From: Jacaranda mimosifolia
Lineage: Eukaryota; Streptophyta; Magnoliopsida; Lamiales; Bignoniaceae
Length of the DNA: 64,000 bases
Assembly: GCA_018894105.1 (NCBI GenBank)
Contig: CM032129.1
Location: forward strand, 17,796,968 to 17,860,967
Direction of reading: 5' to 3'
Shown here piece after piece: positions 9,687-20,885 of the stretch. The notes below the pieces were generated by a model. The model worked only from the letters and a program-made list of their open reading frames with translations, did no database searches and was not told where the DNA came from. Position numbers and translations under genes: made by a program. Every line of letters starts with the position of its first letter. The first letter of the stretch is position 1.

Positions 9687-11195
9687 ATTAGAATAGTGCC
9701 TAACAAGCTAATTAGATTGGCCTTGTAAAAGCTATTTCCTTGTAAAACGATCTTAATTGAATGATATTCTTTATATGGCTATATTCATCTTATACTCTTT
9801 ATTACTTCACTTGCATTTGGATGAAGCCTTTAGATCACTCTTGACTGCAGGACTTGGTTTGATGACCATGGAATAAGTTTCACACAGTCATGATCTTAAA
9901 TCTTATATTGCTCCATTCCATGAGCAACCGTATGAGATATGGGTGCATGTTAGTGGGTGCTTATTAGAGAACAAGGCATTGAAGATCTATCGGAGAATCC
10001 ACTAGATAGCCATAGTGGCAAGTCGGTAGTGGACAGTTCTATAGCTTATGCTAGTACATATTATTAGTCCTCTGACCTGAGGATCCATGGTAAACTTGTG
10101 TCTGGTCCTGATGCTTTGACTCATCCTTGAGCACTTAGCAGGTCTTTCGGGTTGAGGTTGGGTATGAGCTACTTGGCATGGAGGTTTGTGAGATCCAAGA
10201 TAGAATCCGAGTCTTCGCTTCTGTGAAGGGGAATGCATCTCCTATGTATTCTATAATGATCGATTCCAAGAAATTCTTGCGCAAGGTGGTGTGATAATTT
10301 GGAAAATGAGTTTTCAAAGATGAGGTCACACAAGGGAATAGAACATTGAGAATAGAAGCATAGCATCAAGGTTATTAGGGAACCGAAAAATATCTTGCCC
10401 TAGGCCTCTTTCGGGAGATAGGAGATGGAAGGACCGTATTTGCATGGTAAGCGTAGAACTATAATGGTTCTCCAAAACATTCATTTTGGCCAATTAGTTG
10501 GGTTTCATGGGCTTGAGGTTGGACATCGACCATAGAGATTGTGTACTCTTCAATTAATGAGATTAATTGAATCGAGACGATTAGTTTAAAAATGTTTTAA
10601 ACTAAAATGAATATATGATATTCAAAAGTCATGAGGAGTTATGAGCCAATGTCCAATGAATGGTAGAACCTATTAGGTCATATGCAGAAGCCAATTAGCT
10701 TCCTATTTGGTGGAGAAAAGATTTTCTAAGTGTTAGAAAATATCTCATAGTGGACCCATTTTAAGGTCCCAATTTTGAAGGTCAATTTTGGTTTGATTAA
10801 TTTAAATGTTAAATTAATCAATTAATTTAAGGAGTTAAATTAGATTAATAATTAAGGAGTTAATTATTTGGTGCCATATGACCATCAATTGGTCAAGTTA
10901 GCTTAAAGAGTTAACAAGTTAACAAGATGCAAGCTTAAGAATTGAGCTTGTTTGACTTAAGAGTTAAGTCAAATGTTAATTAATTAAATTAAAGTGTTTA
11001 ATTTAATTAATGGGAAGAACACATTTGGAGGAAAAATTCAAATGAAATGTTCATTTGCATTAGCATTTTAATTAACTTGAAATTAGATTTCAAATGTAAT
11101 AAAATGCAAATGAAATTCAAATTAGATTTAGATTTGCATTTGCCACCTTGGCAAAATGCAAGTTGGCTGCCCCTTTTCCTCATGGGACAGTAATG
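9687..11195 (+). mobile_element. Truncated copia LTR (copy L2)
   Basis: Similarity to L1 starts at TATTAGAATAGTGCC (the first dinucleotide is mutated from TG to TA) and continues through the hairpin ladder to the 'TTGCCACCTTGGC' block. It is lost at about 11170-11195, so the last ~650 bases of the LTR are absent. It is in plus orientation, opposite to the copia leader it abuts. No target duplication is visible. Confidence 0.82.
10793..11011 (+). repeat. Hairpin ladder in copia LTR L2
   Basis: Same array as in L1: arms TTGATTAATTTAA with loop ATG from 10793, TTTGACTTAA with loop GAG at 10951-10973, and ATTAATTAAATTAAA with loop GTG at 10979-11011. The second of these differs from L1 by a paired change (T-A in L1, C-G here). 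Confidence 0.88.
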
Positions 11196-12089
11196 GAGTT
11201 ACATGAAAGGTTTGATATGATTATGATTTCTCTGATCTAGTAAGGTTCTTACAGGTAATTTAATTTAATCACCTCATAATTTATGTAAAACCTTAATATA
11301 TTTTGAATATATGTGCATACAACTTGTAACGTCATTATGAAAAAAACTTGTTTCACAAAATAAGTTATCCTGGCATATTCGTATCTACTCATTACATATT
11401 TCTCACTCTATCATCTTTCACTATAGAATAAACTCTATACAGGTAATCACCTCCAACTTTCCTCATTAAGTCAATCGGACTCACCCTTATACTTCTCTTT
11501 ATACAGATGAAGCTGGAATGGTTGTACCAGAAAAAAGGAACTTAGGAATAGAGAAAGACGAAATTATCTTTGGATTTTTTGTTATGAGCCAATTATTTCC
11601 CATTTGGAAATTTTTGGATTTGAAGTTTATATCTCTATGGACACCACAAATGCACTAAACTGGGACCCTAAAGAAGGTCGTGAATATACATTGGGTAAAA
11701 TTCACCCTCTATCATTTGGTATCTTGAATCTTTAGCATGTGATACTGGATAATATTTGTACTTATATGGAGGATTGTGCAGAATTGCTTACCATTGGAAG
11801 CTATTCTGCAATTCTGCAGCAAAAAGGGATTGCTGTAGGATCGTTGTGCCAATGTTGTTGTGCCAATGAGACTCAAATTCATGTGTTCTTGAAGCAAAGT
11901 GGCTAAGTAGGTTTGGAGCTTGTTCCTTAAGATATTCAATCTTTACACCAATAAATGTGATTTAATAAGAAGATGCATCTAGATATGGAATCCCTCAGCA
12001 CCTTTTACATCTTCTTTGCATATTCAAAATATAATTCCGTTAGTAATTTTATGGTTTGTAGGGTGTGTGAGAAACGATACAAAACATCT
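11196..12089. other. Unassigned AT-rich segment
   Basis: No gene or element boundary recognised. A 'TCATTAAGTCAATCGGACT' stretch near 11465 faintly resembles the LTR inverted repeat of the gypsy family. The longest open frame (11712-11939, minus, 75 codons) has no recognisable motif. Confidence 0.5.
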
Positions 12090-12435
12090 AGCCAAACTAA
12101 TTTGTAGGGAATAAATTATCTAGCAAGTAAAACAACACATACACAACCTACATAAGGCAAATATTCTAATATCCAAGAAATGGAAAGGTGATAGATAGGC
12201 AACTTTGGCCTTTCGAGTTCAAGTGATCTGCTCCAACAACCCGCTATGCAAAATTATCACATGGAGAAGATCAACAACTGGATGGCACAAACTAAATACA
12301 CATGGAGCTGCAAAAGGAAATTCGAGGATCACCGGCATGGGTGGACTGATTTGAGATGGTAAAGGAGAAGTAATGAAGGCATTCCAAGCATTCTTGGCAC
12401 ATGAATAACGTCATAGTGGAACTCAATGCATTGTG
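12090..12435 (+). pseudogene. LINE (non-LTR) RNase H domain, N-terminal half
   Basis: Plus-strand reading from about 12247 gives 'CKIITWRRSTTGWHKLNTHG' followed by 'AAKGNSRITGMGGLI'. This is the RNase H-like module at the C-terminus of plant LINEs (family form WxxPPxGWxKLNxDGAxKGNPGxAGxGGxIRD). The catalytic Asp in NTDGA is His here (NTHGA). Further along 'DGKGEVMKAFQAFLAHE' is readable. Stops interrupt the frame. The domain is cut at 12435 by a solo LTR and resumes at 14686. Upstream (12090-12246) is a probable LINE linker with little left to read. Confidence 0.75.
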
Positions 12436-14680
12436 TGAAGGTATGTGTGGAACTAGGATCCAAATATTTTTCAAAACAACTGAATAAAACTAGTCCGCAC
12501 ACATCCACAAGGATCTATACATACATGGGATTCAGATTTAGAGAGGAAAATGCCTTGATGAGACCGAAAATTAAGGAACAAGAGAAAAAATCCTTCAACT
12601 CTTGAAGCTGTCCCCCCACTGGCGCAGCAGAAACACCAACCGATTTCCCTAAGTTAGACTCCTTATTTTGAGCCAAAAATTTTACTGTATACTCTCAACA
12701 CCTTGAAGATTCTATAGCCAAAATTTTATCTCAATTAGAACAAAATAAGTCCTCCCAGAACTCATTGCAAATGGCTGCCTGAAACTGCTTCAACAAGAGC
12801 AATAGCAACCCAAACGTTTTGCCTCTAACGAGATAGTCTACACACCAAATGGAAACACCTTTTCTCTACAAAAATGGATGAAGATAATTTCAGAGAAATG
12901 GAGGAAAGAAGGCCCAGTATAGATGGGGAGGAAGAGGGAGGTTGGAGAGATTTGTGGAGAATCTAACTATTAGATGCCCACTAACAAGTTTGTTGTTCGG
13001 AGAATAATTCACACCTTGGATAATACTCACCTTGTGGCCGCCCCCTCCTATATCTATATATAGGAGGAGGATGGTGTGTGTTCACACACCATCTTCAAAG
13101 AGGAGATGCCACATGTCCATGCCAAGGTGGTCACTAACAATTGGTGTTGTGTGAATTTGAATGTCATTTGGAATTTACATTTTATCTCATGAAATGTCTT
13201 CCAAATGAATTCTAATTCCATATTAAATGAACCCTTAATTTAATAATACTCTCCAAAATTAACTCTCCAATTTAATTAAATTAAACACTTTAATTTAATT
13301 AATAATTCTTTGACTTAACTCTTAAGTCAAAGTGCTTAACTCTTTAAGCTAGTCAAAATAAATTTAATTCTTAAGTTAATTTGATCAATTGATAGTCATG
13401 TGGCATCAATTAATTAACTCTTAATTAATTGATCTTAATTTAACTCTTAAATTAAATTGACCAATTTAACTCTTAAATTGATCAAGCCAAAAATAACTCT
13501 AATTTTCACCTCCTTCAAAATCGATTAAGATTGAATTTTCTAACACTTAGGAAATTTTCCTTCCTTCAATAGGTCATTAGGTCATTCAATTTGGCTTTTG
13601 TGTGTGACCCATTAGGTTCTACCATTCATTGGACATAGGTTCACAAATCCTTATGACTTATGGAATATCAAATATTCATATTAGTTTAAACTCCTTTAAA
13701 CTAAGGAACTTAATTCAATTAATCTTACTAAGTGAAAAGTACCCAATCTCCATGGTCCATGTCCAACATCAAGCCCATGGAGCCCAACTAATTGGTTGAA
13801 ATGAATGCTTTTAGAGAACCATTTTAGCATTACGTGTCCCATGCAAATACGTCTAATATCTCCATGAAAGAGGCCTTAGGCAGGATCTTAGTCGCCTCCC
13901 TAATAGCCTCAATACTATGCTTATATTCTCAATGTTTGATTCCCTCAATGACCTCATCTTTGGAAACACCTTTCGAAATTGTCACATCACCTTATACAAG
14001 AATTTTTTGGAATCGATCATTATAGAATATATAGGATATGCACTCGCCCTTCACAAAAGTGAGGAGTTAGATTCCTTCTTGGATCTCACAAACCTTTATG
14101 TCTAGTAGCTCATGCCCAATCTTAACCTGAGTGGCCCGCTAAGTGACCAAGGAAGAGCCAAAGCATAAGAACGCAACACAAGGTTACCATGGATCTCAAG
14201 TCAAAGGACTAATAATATGCACTAGCGTAGGTTGGAGAACTTGCCACTACCAACTAGCAACTTTGGCTACCTAGCGGATTCTCCGAGCGGGCCTTTAGTG
14301 CCTTGTTCTCTAACAAGCATCCGCTGGCATGCATCCATATCTCATATGGGATTGCTCATGGAGCAGAGCAACATCCAACTATTGGATTTATGCATCGTTA
14401 GTGCAAGTCTATTGGATCTTAGATGTCCTATCTTGTAAGATCCTATAACTTGGAAGATTTAAGATCACAACTGTGTAAGATTTATTCCATGATCACCATC
14501 CAATGCGTGATCAAGTCCCGCAATCTTATGTGATCTAAGGGTTTCATCCAAATGCGAGTTAAGTAAATAATGAGCATAAGATGAAGATGGCCATATGGTG
14601 AATATCATTCAATCAAGATTGTCTTACAAGGAAATAGTTTACAAGGTCAATCTAATTGGCTTGAGGGCACTATTCGAACA
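12436..14680 (-). mobile_element. Solo copia LTR (copy M1), inserted in the LINE
   Basis: 2,245 bases. The plus-strand left end TGAAGGTATGTG aligns with TGAAGGCAAGTG at the inner end of the LTR at 38155. The right end CTATTCGAACA is the complement of TG at the LTR start. It is flanked by TTGTG (12431-12435) and TTATG (14681-14685), a 5-base duplication with one change. Excising it with one duplicate restores continuous LINE RNase H homology. The hairpin ladder is at 13272-13485. Confidence 0.88.
13272..13485 (-). repeat. Hairpin ladder in copia LTR M1
   Basis: Read on the plus strand: arms TTAATTAAATTAAA with loop CAC (13272-13302), CTTTGACTTAA with loop CTC (13308-13332), ATCAATTAATTAA with loop CTC (13405-13433, perfect 13-base arms), TTAATTTAA with loop CTC (13435-13455, perfect), and TTGACCAATTTAA with loop CTC (13457-13485, one mismatch). 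In the element's own orientation the loops read GAG. Confidence 0.88.
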
Positions 14681-14900
14681 TTATGGAGAGGATTTGGTCC
14701 TATGCTAAGAAGGGAGGTTTGAAAAAATATGCATTGAAATAGATGCCACTTGCATCATCCAACTCATTTCACCAAATGACCTTGGTCTATTGTACACAAA
14801 ATATATAGTGAGCAAGATCAAAAAGTTTTTGACCCACATACAAGTGAATCATACAAATATTCCAGGAAGGAAATCAAGCAATGAAATATGTAGCAAACCA
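14681..14900 (+). pseudogene. LINE RNase H domain, C-terminal half
   Basis: Plus-strand reading gives 'KICIEIDATCIIQLIS' and then 'NHTNIPGRKSSNEI', matching the LINE RNase H end (xIEIDAxxIIxLIS ... SHIFREGNxxAD). It follows directly from the N-terminal half at 12435 once the solo LTR is removed. Frameshifts are present upstream of it. Confidence 0.72.
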
Positions 14901-15419
14901 AGAATGTAAAGAAAAAGCCTCTAGAACTTTTGATGCAAAGGAGCTTCATGGTAATATTATAGGCATCATTAGATTGGAGAAGAGTAGGCGCCCATACATT
15001 AGAAATAATCCCATCATGTAAATTGGGAGTTCTTCCTTTTTTTTAAACATTCTTTACATAACTTACATTTTGTTATCAATAAAATTAAAGTGGACGTAAG
15101 CAGTGCCTCAATCCTTTTCTTCCCATTAAAAAAAAAGAAAAATTGAAGAAAAAAGAGAATCTCCTGCAAGATTTGCAAACTGTCATTTTGATGAATAAGT
15201 TTCCCAACATTAGAAGGAGGAAATGAACAACCAAAAAGCAAAATCATGTGGAATATACCATAAGTAGAATATCTTGATCCTCGTACAAGATCTTGTGAAC
15301 TAGAAGTTTAAAGGATAATACATTTGCGAAAAGATTGCAATTTAATTACCTAATGCGTTTATGACTCTAAAACAGTTACAAAATCACATATTCCTGTAGA
15401 ATATACACCAATTAAACTA
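14901..15419. other. Unassigned segment between LINE and copia remnants
   Basis: No recognisable coding or element features. It includes a T-rich stretch near 15030 and an A-rich stretch near 15130. The longest open frame (15014-15247, minus) looks like chance AT-rich coding. Confidence 0.5.
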
Positions 15420-16360
15420 GATGTCCCAACAGGACAATCTATAAGTACTATAACAAATAAGCTTAAAGCATATGAAATGTGATAGACCTCTTGGTTCTAA
15501 AGATAAATATCCTCATAAGAAAGGTGGTCAATTGATCAAAATGTTCAACTAAAGAAGTCAAACATTAATAAAGACTTCCATGAGACCACTGACGATGAAA
15601 TTTAAAATCCTAAAGAACAAAATCTATCTCCTAAAGAGCACAAGTTTTAAGATCTTGAAGATCATATAAATGAAAATTTTATGAATTTTTCCACTAAACG
15701 GAGATTTTGAGATTGAATTTTAATAATTGTTGATAATATTTTCGTATGTAATATAACACTTGAAATTATGGAAGAAATTTAAGATCTTGAACCAAAATCA
15801 GTTGAGGAATGCCTTCATAGAAGTGATTGGCCAAAATAGAGAGATGCAATTTAATTTGAATTAGATTCACTCACTAAATGTGATTTTTAAACCTGTAGCT
15901 ACCCCAAACACCTAAAGGCGTAAAACTCTTAGGTTAGAAATTATTTTTTGCGGTGAAAATAAATGAGAAAAATAAATCATGCGATATAAAGCATGACTTG
16001 TAGCACAATGATTTTGCAAATGTCGGATCTTGATTATGATAATACATATTCACCTGTGGTGGATGCAATTACATTATGATATCTTATAATCCTTACATTA
16101 CATGAAAAACATGATATACGTTTGATAGATGTAATCATTACTTATCTATATAGAGCATTGGACAATGATATTCGCATGAAAACCCCTAAAAGGTCTAAAT
16201 TGCCGAAGCATGTTATTCAAATTCTCGAGTAATTGACTCCTTCAAATTATAAAGATCTTTGTATGGCTTAACGCAATCTGGAGAAATATAGTATAATCGT
16301 CTAAGTAAAAGTTTAATTAAAGAAGGCTATACAAATTATCCAATATGTCCATATGTTATC
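15420..16360 (+). pseudogene. Ty1/copia element G: post-integrase linker and reverse transcriptase N-terminal part
   Basis: Plus-strand reading from about 15430 gives a 'VPTGQSISTITNKLKA' linker and 'RPLGSKDKYPHKK' (family RPxGSKDKNPRKRK). From about 15780 it gives 'DLEPKSVEECLHRSDWPK' and 'ELDSLTKCDF', then 'YSPVVDAITL' and 'LHEKHDIRLIDV' of the copia RT. Numerous stops and frameshifts. The RT is cut at 16360 after an 'EGYTNYPICPYV' segment by an LTR insertion (L3). The YVDD active-site region is not found on the other side. Confidence 0.8.
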
Positions 16361-17935
16361 TGTTGGAATAATGCCCCGCAAGCCAATTAGATTGGCATGT
16401 ATAATTACTCCATGTAACAGTTTTAATTGAATGGCCACCTTATGCGTCTATGTTTTCTTCAGATGCATTTGGTTGAAACCTTTAAATCATACAAACTACG
16501 GGACTTGGTCACACAAATGATGGTGATCATGAAACAAGTTTCTATAATCATGATTTTAAATATTCCAAGCCATAGAATATTAAGAGATAGGACATCTAAG
16601 ATTCGGATAGACTTGCACTAACAACGCATATTCCAATGAGTTGGATATTGCCCTACTTCATAGGCAATCTATGTTAGCCATAAATGCATATTAGTGGGTG
16701 CTTATTAGAGAACAAGTTCACTAAAGGCCAGCTTAGAGAATGCATGAGGTAGCCATAGTGGCAAGTTGGTAGTGACAAGTTCTTTACCTTATGATAATGC
16801 ATATAATTAGTCTTTTGACTTGAGGTTCCACAGTAACCTTGTATTTAGATCCTTGTGTTTTGATTTTGCTTCGACCACGTAGCGAGTTTCCCGGGGCTTA
16901 GGTTGGGCACAAGCTACCTAAGTATAGAGATTCTTGAGTTCCAAGATAGGATCCATTTCTCCCGTCAGTTAAGAGTGGGTAGATCTCCTATGTATTCTAA
17001 AATAATCTATTCCAACAAATTCTTGCGCAAAGTGATGTGACAATTTAGAAAGTGATTTTTCCAAAGTTGAGGTCATAACAATGAATTGAACATCAAGAAA
17101 AGTAATGCAATTATTAAGGCTATTAGGGAGCCAACAAATATCTTGTCCTAAGCCTTTTTTGGGAGATAGAAAATGGAAGGACCGTATTTTCACGACAATC
17201 ATAAGCAGTAATGGTTCACCTTGAAATAATTCATTCATCCAATTCATTGGGCACCGTAGGCTTGTGCTAGGCATCGACTATGAGATTGGGTACTCTTCCA
17301 TTAATGGAGATTAATTGATAGAGTTATTAGTTTAAAGGAATTTAAACTAATTCGAATATTTTAAAGATTCAAAATATGACAAAGAGTTGTGAGCCATGTC
17401 TAATGAATTGGTGAACCTAATGGGTCACACACAAAAGTCTAAAGATAATCTTCTTTGATAGGAGGAATTTTTTAAGGAGTTAGAAAACTGTATGTGGGCA
17501 ATTTTTTGCCTAAAGAGAGAGATAGCAATTTGGCTAATTATCAATTGGTCATTTTGACTTGATTAATTTAAGTATTAAATTAATCAAAATAATTTAACGA
17601 GTTAAATTAAACCAATTAAATTGAAGCATTCATTTAATTGGTGCCATGTGACAATTTAATTAGTCAAAGTCAACTTAAACAGTTAAGTTGATTTAATTAA
17701 CTTAATGAGTTAAGTTAAATTAATTAAATTAAAGAGTTAATTTAATTAGTTAGGGAATTTAAGTTTTGGAGGGAAAATCAAATGGAAGAGTCCATTTTAA
17801 TTTAATGAGTTGGCATTTTTAAGTTATGAAATTAAAATCCAATTCAAGCTAGAATCAAATCTAGCAAGTTGGTACAAGTGGGCAAAGTATGAAGGAAAAT
17901 GATCATCCAATTACTTGATATCAACAAATGCTTTC
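16361..17935 (+). mobile_element. Truncated copia LTR (copy L3), inserted in copia G
   Basis: Starts exactly with TGTTGGAATAATGCCCCGCAA at 16361 and follows L1 through the hairpin ladder to about 17890-17935. There the LTR 3' end and about 120 codons of the host RT are missing together. One deletion therefore seems to have removed the LTR end, the right target duplication and part of RT. The left flank is TTATC. Confidence 0.82.
17559..17749 (+). repeat. Hairpin ladder in copia LTR L3
   Basis: Arms TTGATTAATTTAA with loop GTA (17559-17587, perfect), TAATTTAA with loop CGAG, CCAATTAAATTGAA with loop GCA (one base short in the right arm), TCAACTTAA with loop ACAG (17670-17691, perfect), and TTAATTAAATTAA with loop AGAG (17720-17749, only the outermost pair is T/G). 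The third and fourth arms differ in sequence from L1 but stay complementary. Confidence 0.85.
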
Positions 17936-18785
17936 TGACTATGAGAGGAAAATAAAGAATTTCTTGGTCCTAAAGTACGTTGTCTTAGTGCAATTTTGTC
18001 ACTTATATATATCCTGTTAATTGTACAGGACTTGATATATGATTCACTATGAATTTATTAGCAAAATTTAGTTCTTCTCCCACACGATGACATCAGAACA
18101 AATAATCTAATATCTCCATGGAACAACTGATCTTGGCTTGTTTTATTCTAATAAATCGACTCTAGAGCTGACCTGATATATGGATATTAAATAATCTATC
18201 TAATCCACACAAAGCATGATCTAAAACTAGGTTATTTACATCTCGTGATATTGCTATATTATAGTGTTCTACAAAACAATCAATACATATAATTTCTTCA
18301 AATCATATTGAGATTGTAGCAATTCATGGAGCAAGCCAAGAATGTATTTAGTTAGGGTTAATTAATCACTACATCTAGAAGAATTGTGGGCTATCCTCTA
18401 AGGAGAAAATTCCTACAGTATTATTTGAAGACAATGTTGTCTCCATCACTCAGTTAAAGAGAGGATATATTACGGGAGATAGAACTAAGCATATTTTACC
18501 CAAATTATTCTTCACACATGATCTTCAAAAACTAGTGAAGTATGCAACAAATATGACAAGTAAAAATCTCACAAATCTATTTACCAAACTGAAATATTTG
18601 AAGAGTTAGTGAAAGAAATTGGAATGCGTCAACTCAAAGATCTCAATAAATGTTCTCAATGGGGGGAGTTAGTAGATTATTTCACACTTTGACTAGTGTA
18701 CTCTTTTTATTCACTGGGATTTTTTTCACTAGATTTTTTCCTCCTAAGGTTCTAACAAGAACTATTCTCTATGTAAATAACATCC
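17936..18785 (+). pseudogene. Ty1/copia element G: RT end and RNase H remnant
   Basis: Plus-strand reading resumes with 'FLGPKVRCLSAI' and 'NCTGLDI' (family LLGPEVPYLSAIGALMYLANxTRPDI), then 'MNLLAKFSSSPT'. RNase H residues follow, ending in 'FEELVKEIGMRQLKDL' near 18640, equivalent to the standard C-terminus of this copia clade. A trailing block at 18650-18780 corresponds to the untranslated region before the polypurine tract. Stops abound. Confidence 0.8.
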
Positions 18786-18897
18786 AAGGGGGGAATGTTA
18801 TGAATTCATCAAATATGGATGTCCATTTGCATGCTCAAGTCTCAACTCACATACCTTCGCCTTAATTATTTTTAGGTTTCTTGATCCATGTCATTCA
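18786..18897 (+). mobile_element. Copia G polypurine tract and start of its 3' LTR
   Basis: AAGGGGGGAA (18786-18795) is a textbook polypurine tract followed by TGTTATGAATTC at 18796, the expected LTR start. About 100 bases of LTR-like sequence follow before a Helitron-like end begins at 18898. This LTR is unrelated to the TGTTGGAATAGT family. Confidence 0.65.
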
Positions 18898-19200
18898 TCT
18901 ATACTATTTAAAAAGAAGAGCTTTTTTATTCATGCTACATCAAAAAATTGTTTACCTAAAATACCCTTATAAGATAGAACGTAAATTTACATAGATCTTC
19001 AAAATTTTATCTATAACTAACGTATATGACTCCTTCTCGCTACCAGCCCTTCCTCTCTCCAATCTTTATAACTCTTTCCCCCACTACTAGCTCTTCATCT
19101 CTCCAATCTCTATAACTCATTTCTCCACTAATTCTCTCTCTTCTCGCTATTCATAACTTCTTCAATAGATTCCAACTGCACGATTTGACTTTTTGGGCAA
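18898..19200 (+). mobile_element. Possible Helitron 5' end
   Basis: After an A, the sequence TCTATACTATTTAAAAAGA resembles plant Helitron 5' termini (TC start, insertion between A and T). It resembles the starts at 41124, 58404 and 63842. No matching CTAG end with hairpin was found downstream, so the extent is unknown and the end coordinate is arbitrary. Confidence 0.4.
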
Positions 19201-20885
19201 AATAACTAATTTTCATTTATTATTATTTCAATCAACATAGTTATATTGACAACATATTCCATAATTTTCTTATGATCAGAAAAAATACTTGGTTATAGGA
19301 ATTGTGTTTATAGAATCTAACCTTAATTGTATCATGATGACAAAAAAAAAATTATTATATAATTTATCAATTAATTTTTATTATACTGAATAAAAAAATT
19401 TCAAAATAAAAATATGTTGCACTAAAAAATATTTATGTACACGAGAACTGCATGCAACAATCACTAATGTATTATGTGAAATAATTCATTTATAAATCTT
19501 ATATTTTTTAACTCTATAAATTGGAGGATTTGATACATCACTTATAAGCTAATTGAAAAGCTTATAATACAAAGTATTAAAGATATCCTTGCTATTGCTT
19601 TATCTACTTTTGTTTTGCCTACACTCATTATTTTTTCTATTTTAGTTATTGCCAAGTCTAATTTAGTTTTATGATAAATTGAAGAAAATTTTTCCAAAAT
19701 TAATTTCATGAAACAATTCAATAGAAATGTGAACTTTTTATTATGGAAAAATGAAAATCGACTCTAAATATTTTGGACAAATTAAATCCTGTATTAATTA
19801 ATTTATCTATATTGGTGTATATGTTCCTTCCAAAACTTATTTATGCATGAGGATTTAGTCTTGTCGTATATTTTTCGAAATGTGAAATATTTCATCTTTT
19901 ACTTGCCATCATAATGAAACAACAAATATATTAAATATTTCCTCACTACTGCCACAAGACCACTTTGCAGGACAAAATGAAATTTCTACAAACAAAGCTC
20001 TTAGCTTACCAGTAGTGGATCGACACCAATATTGTAACTTTATTTGGCTTGAACGGTCAAATTCCTCCTGCAATCAACACCATCTCATGCATATAAATAT
20101 TCACCATGTTAGGTAAAAATAGCACTGAAGGAAACAATAGAGATTGAAATATAAATGTAACATCATGATATTATTTACACAAACTAATTAGTGGGACTTA
20201 TAATCTGAGCCTTTCTTTATTTACAATGTCACATCAGATAATGTAAATCAACACCACAAAGATGCACATTTCCACCACAATCCAAAGAGTATAGTTGTCG
20301 ATCCTCTATATATTCCAATCAAAGTTAGAACTTCGAGAGCCCTTTCTCTCTTCTCCATAGAACAAAAGAATATCTTCACACCTCCCATGACATACAACAT
20401 TAAAAATAAGTCAACTGGGAAAAACAAATTTTGTTGGTAACCTCATCAGCCTAGCTATAGTCAAATAAAGAAAACAACCACCAAATAGATGTAAGAGCTT
20501 GTAATCCCCTCATCCATTAGTAAATAAATACATTTGGTTGCCCAAGTAAGCTCTCATTTCTGATTTTATTCACAAACAATGTGGAGTAGCTTTGGTCTCA
20601 ATCTTTTCCACCATAAGCACTACAAAGCATAAAATCTTGCTTGCACTAATTGTACCACCAAGGCATGTATCCTATATTAGGAAAACAATATTTAAATTAA
20701 ATATTCTTCATTCCATTTATTCTTCAACTGAAAAAAGTAATTTCCACTTATGCAATTTCAAAGATTCCATGCACAACAACACAATTATCAGGGGCATGCT
20801 CTAAGACTAAGTTAGTGCCCATTGCGATCAAATATTTGTCTAAGATAAAACTTGAGAATTCCAAGGACTATTAAGGGATTTACCT
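19201..20885. other. AT-rich intergenic DNA downstream of the ATG18 pseudogene
   Basis: No recognisable element. One short minus-strand segment, 20010-20067, has exon-like borders: an upstream TTGCAG acceptor and a GTAAG donor around an open 58-base frame reading 'EEFDRSSQIKLQYWCRSTT'. The protein is not recognised, and the segment could be chance or part of a lost gene. Confidence 0.35.

Noticed and set aside
18898..20000. Complete Helitron downstream of copia G
   Set aside because: Only a plausible 5' end was seen; no CTAG end with a terminal hairpin was found, so a full element is not claimed.
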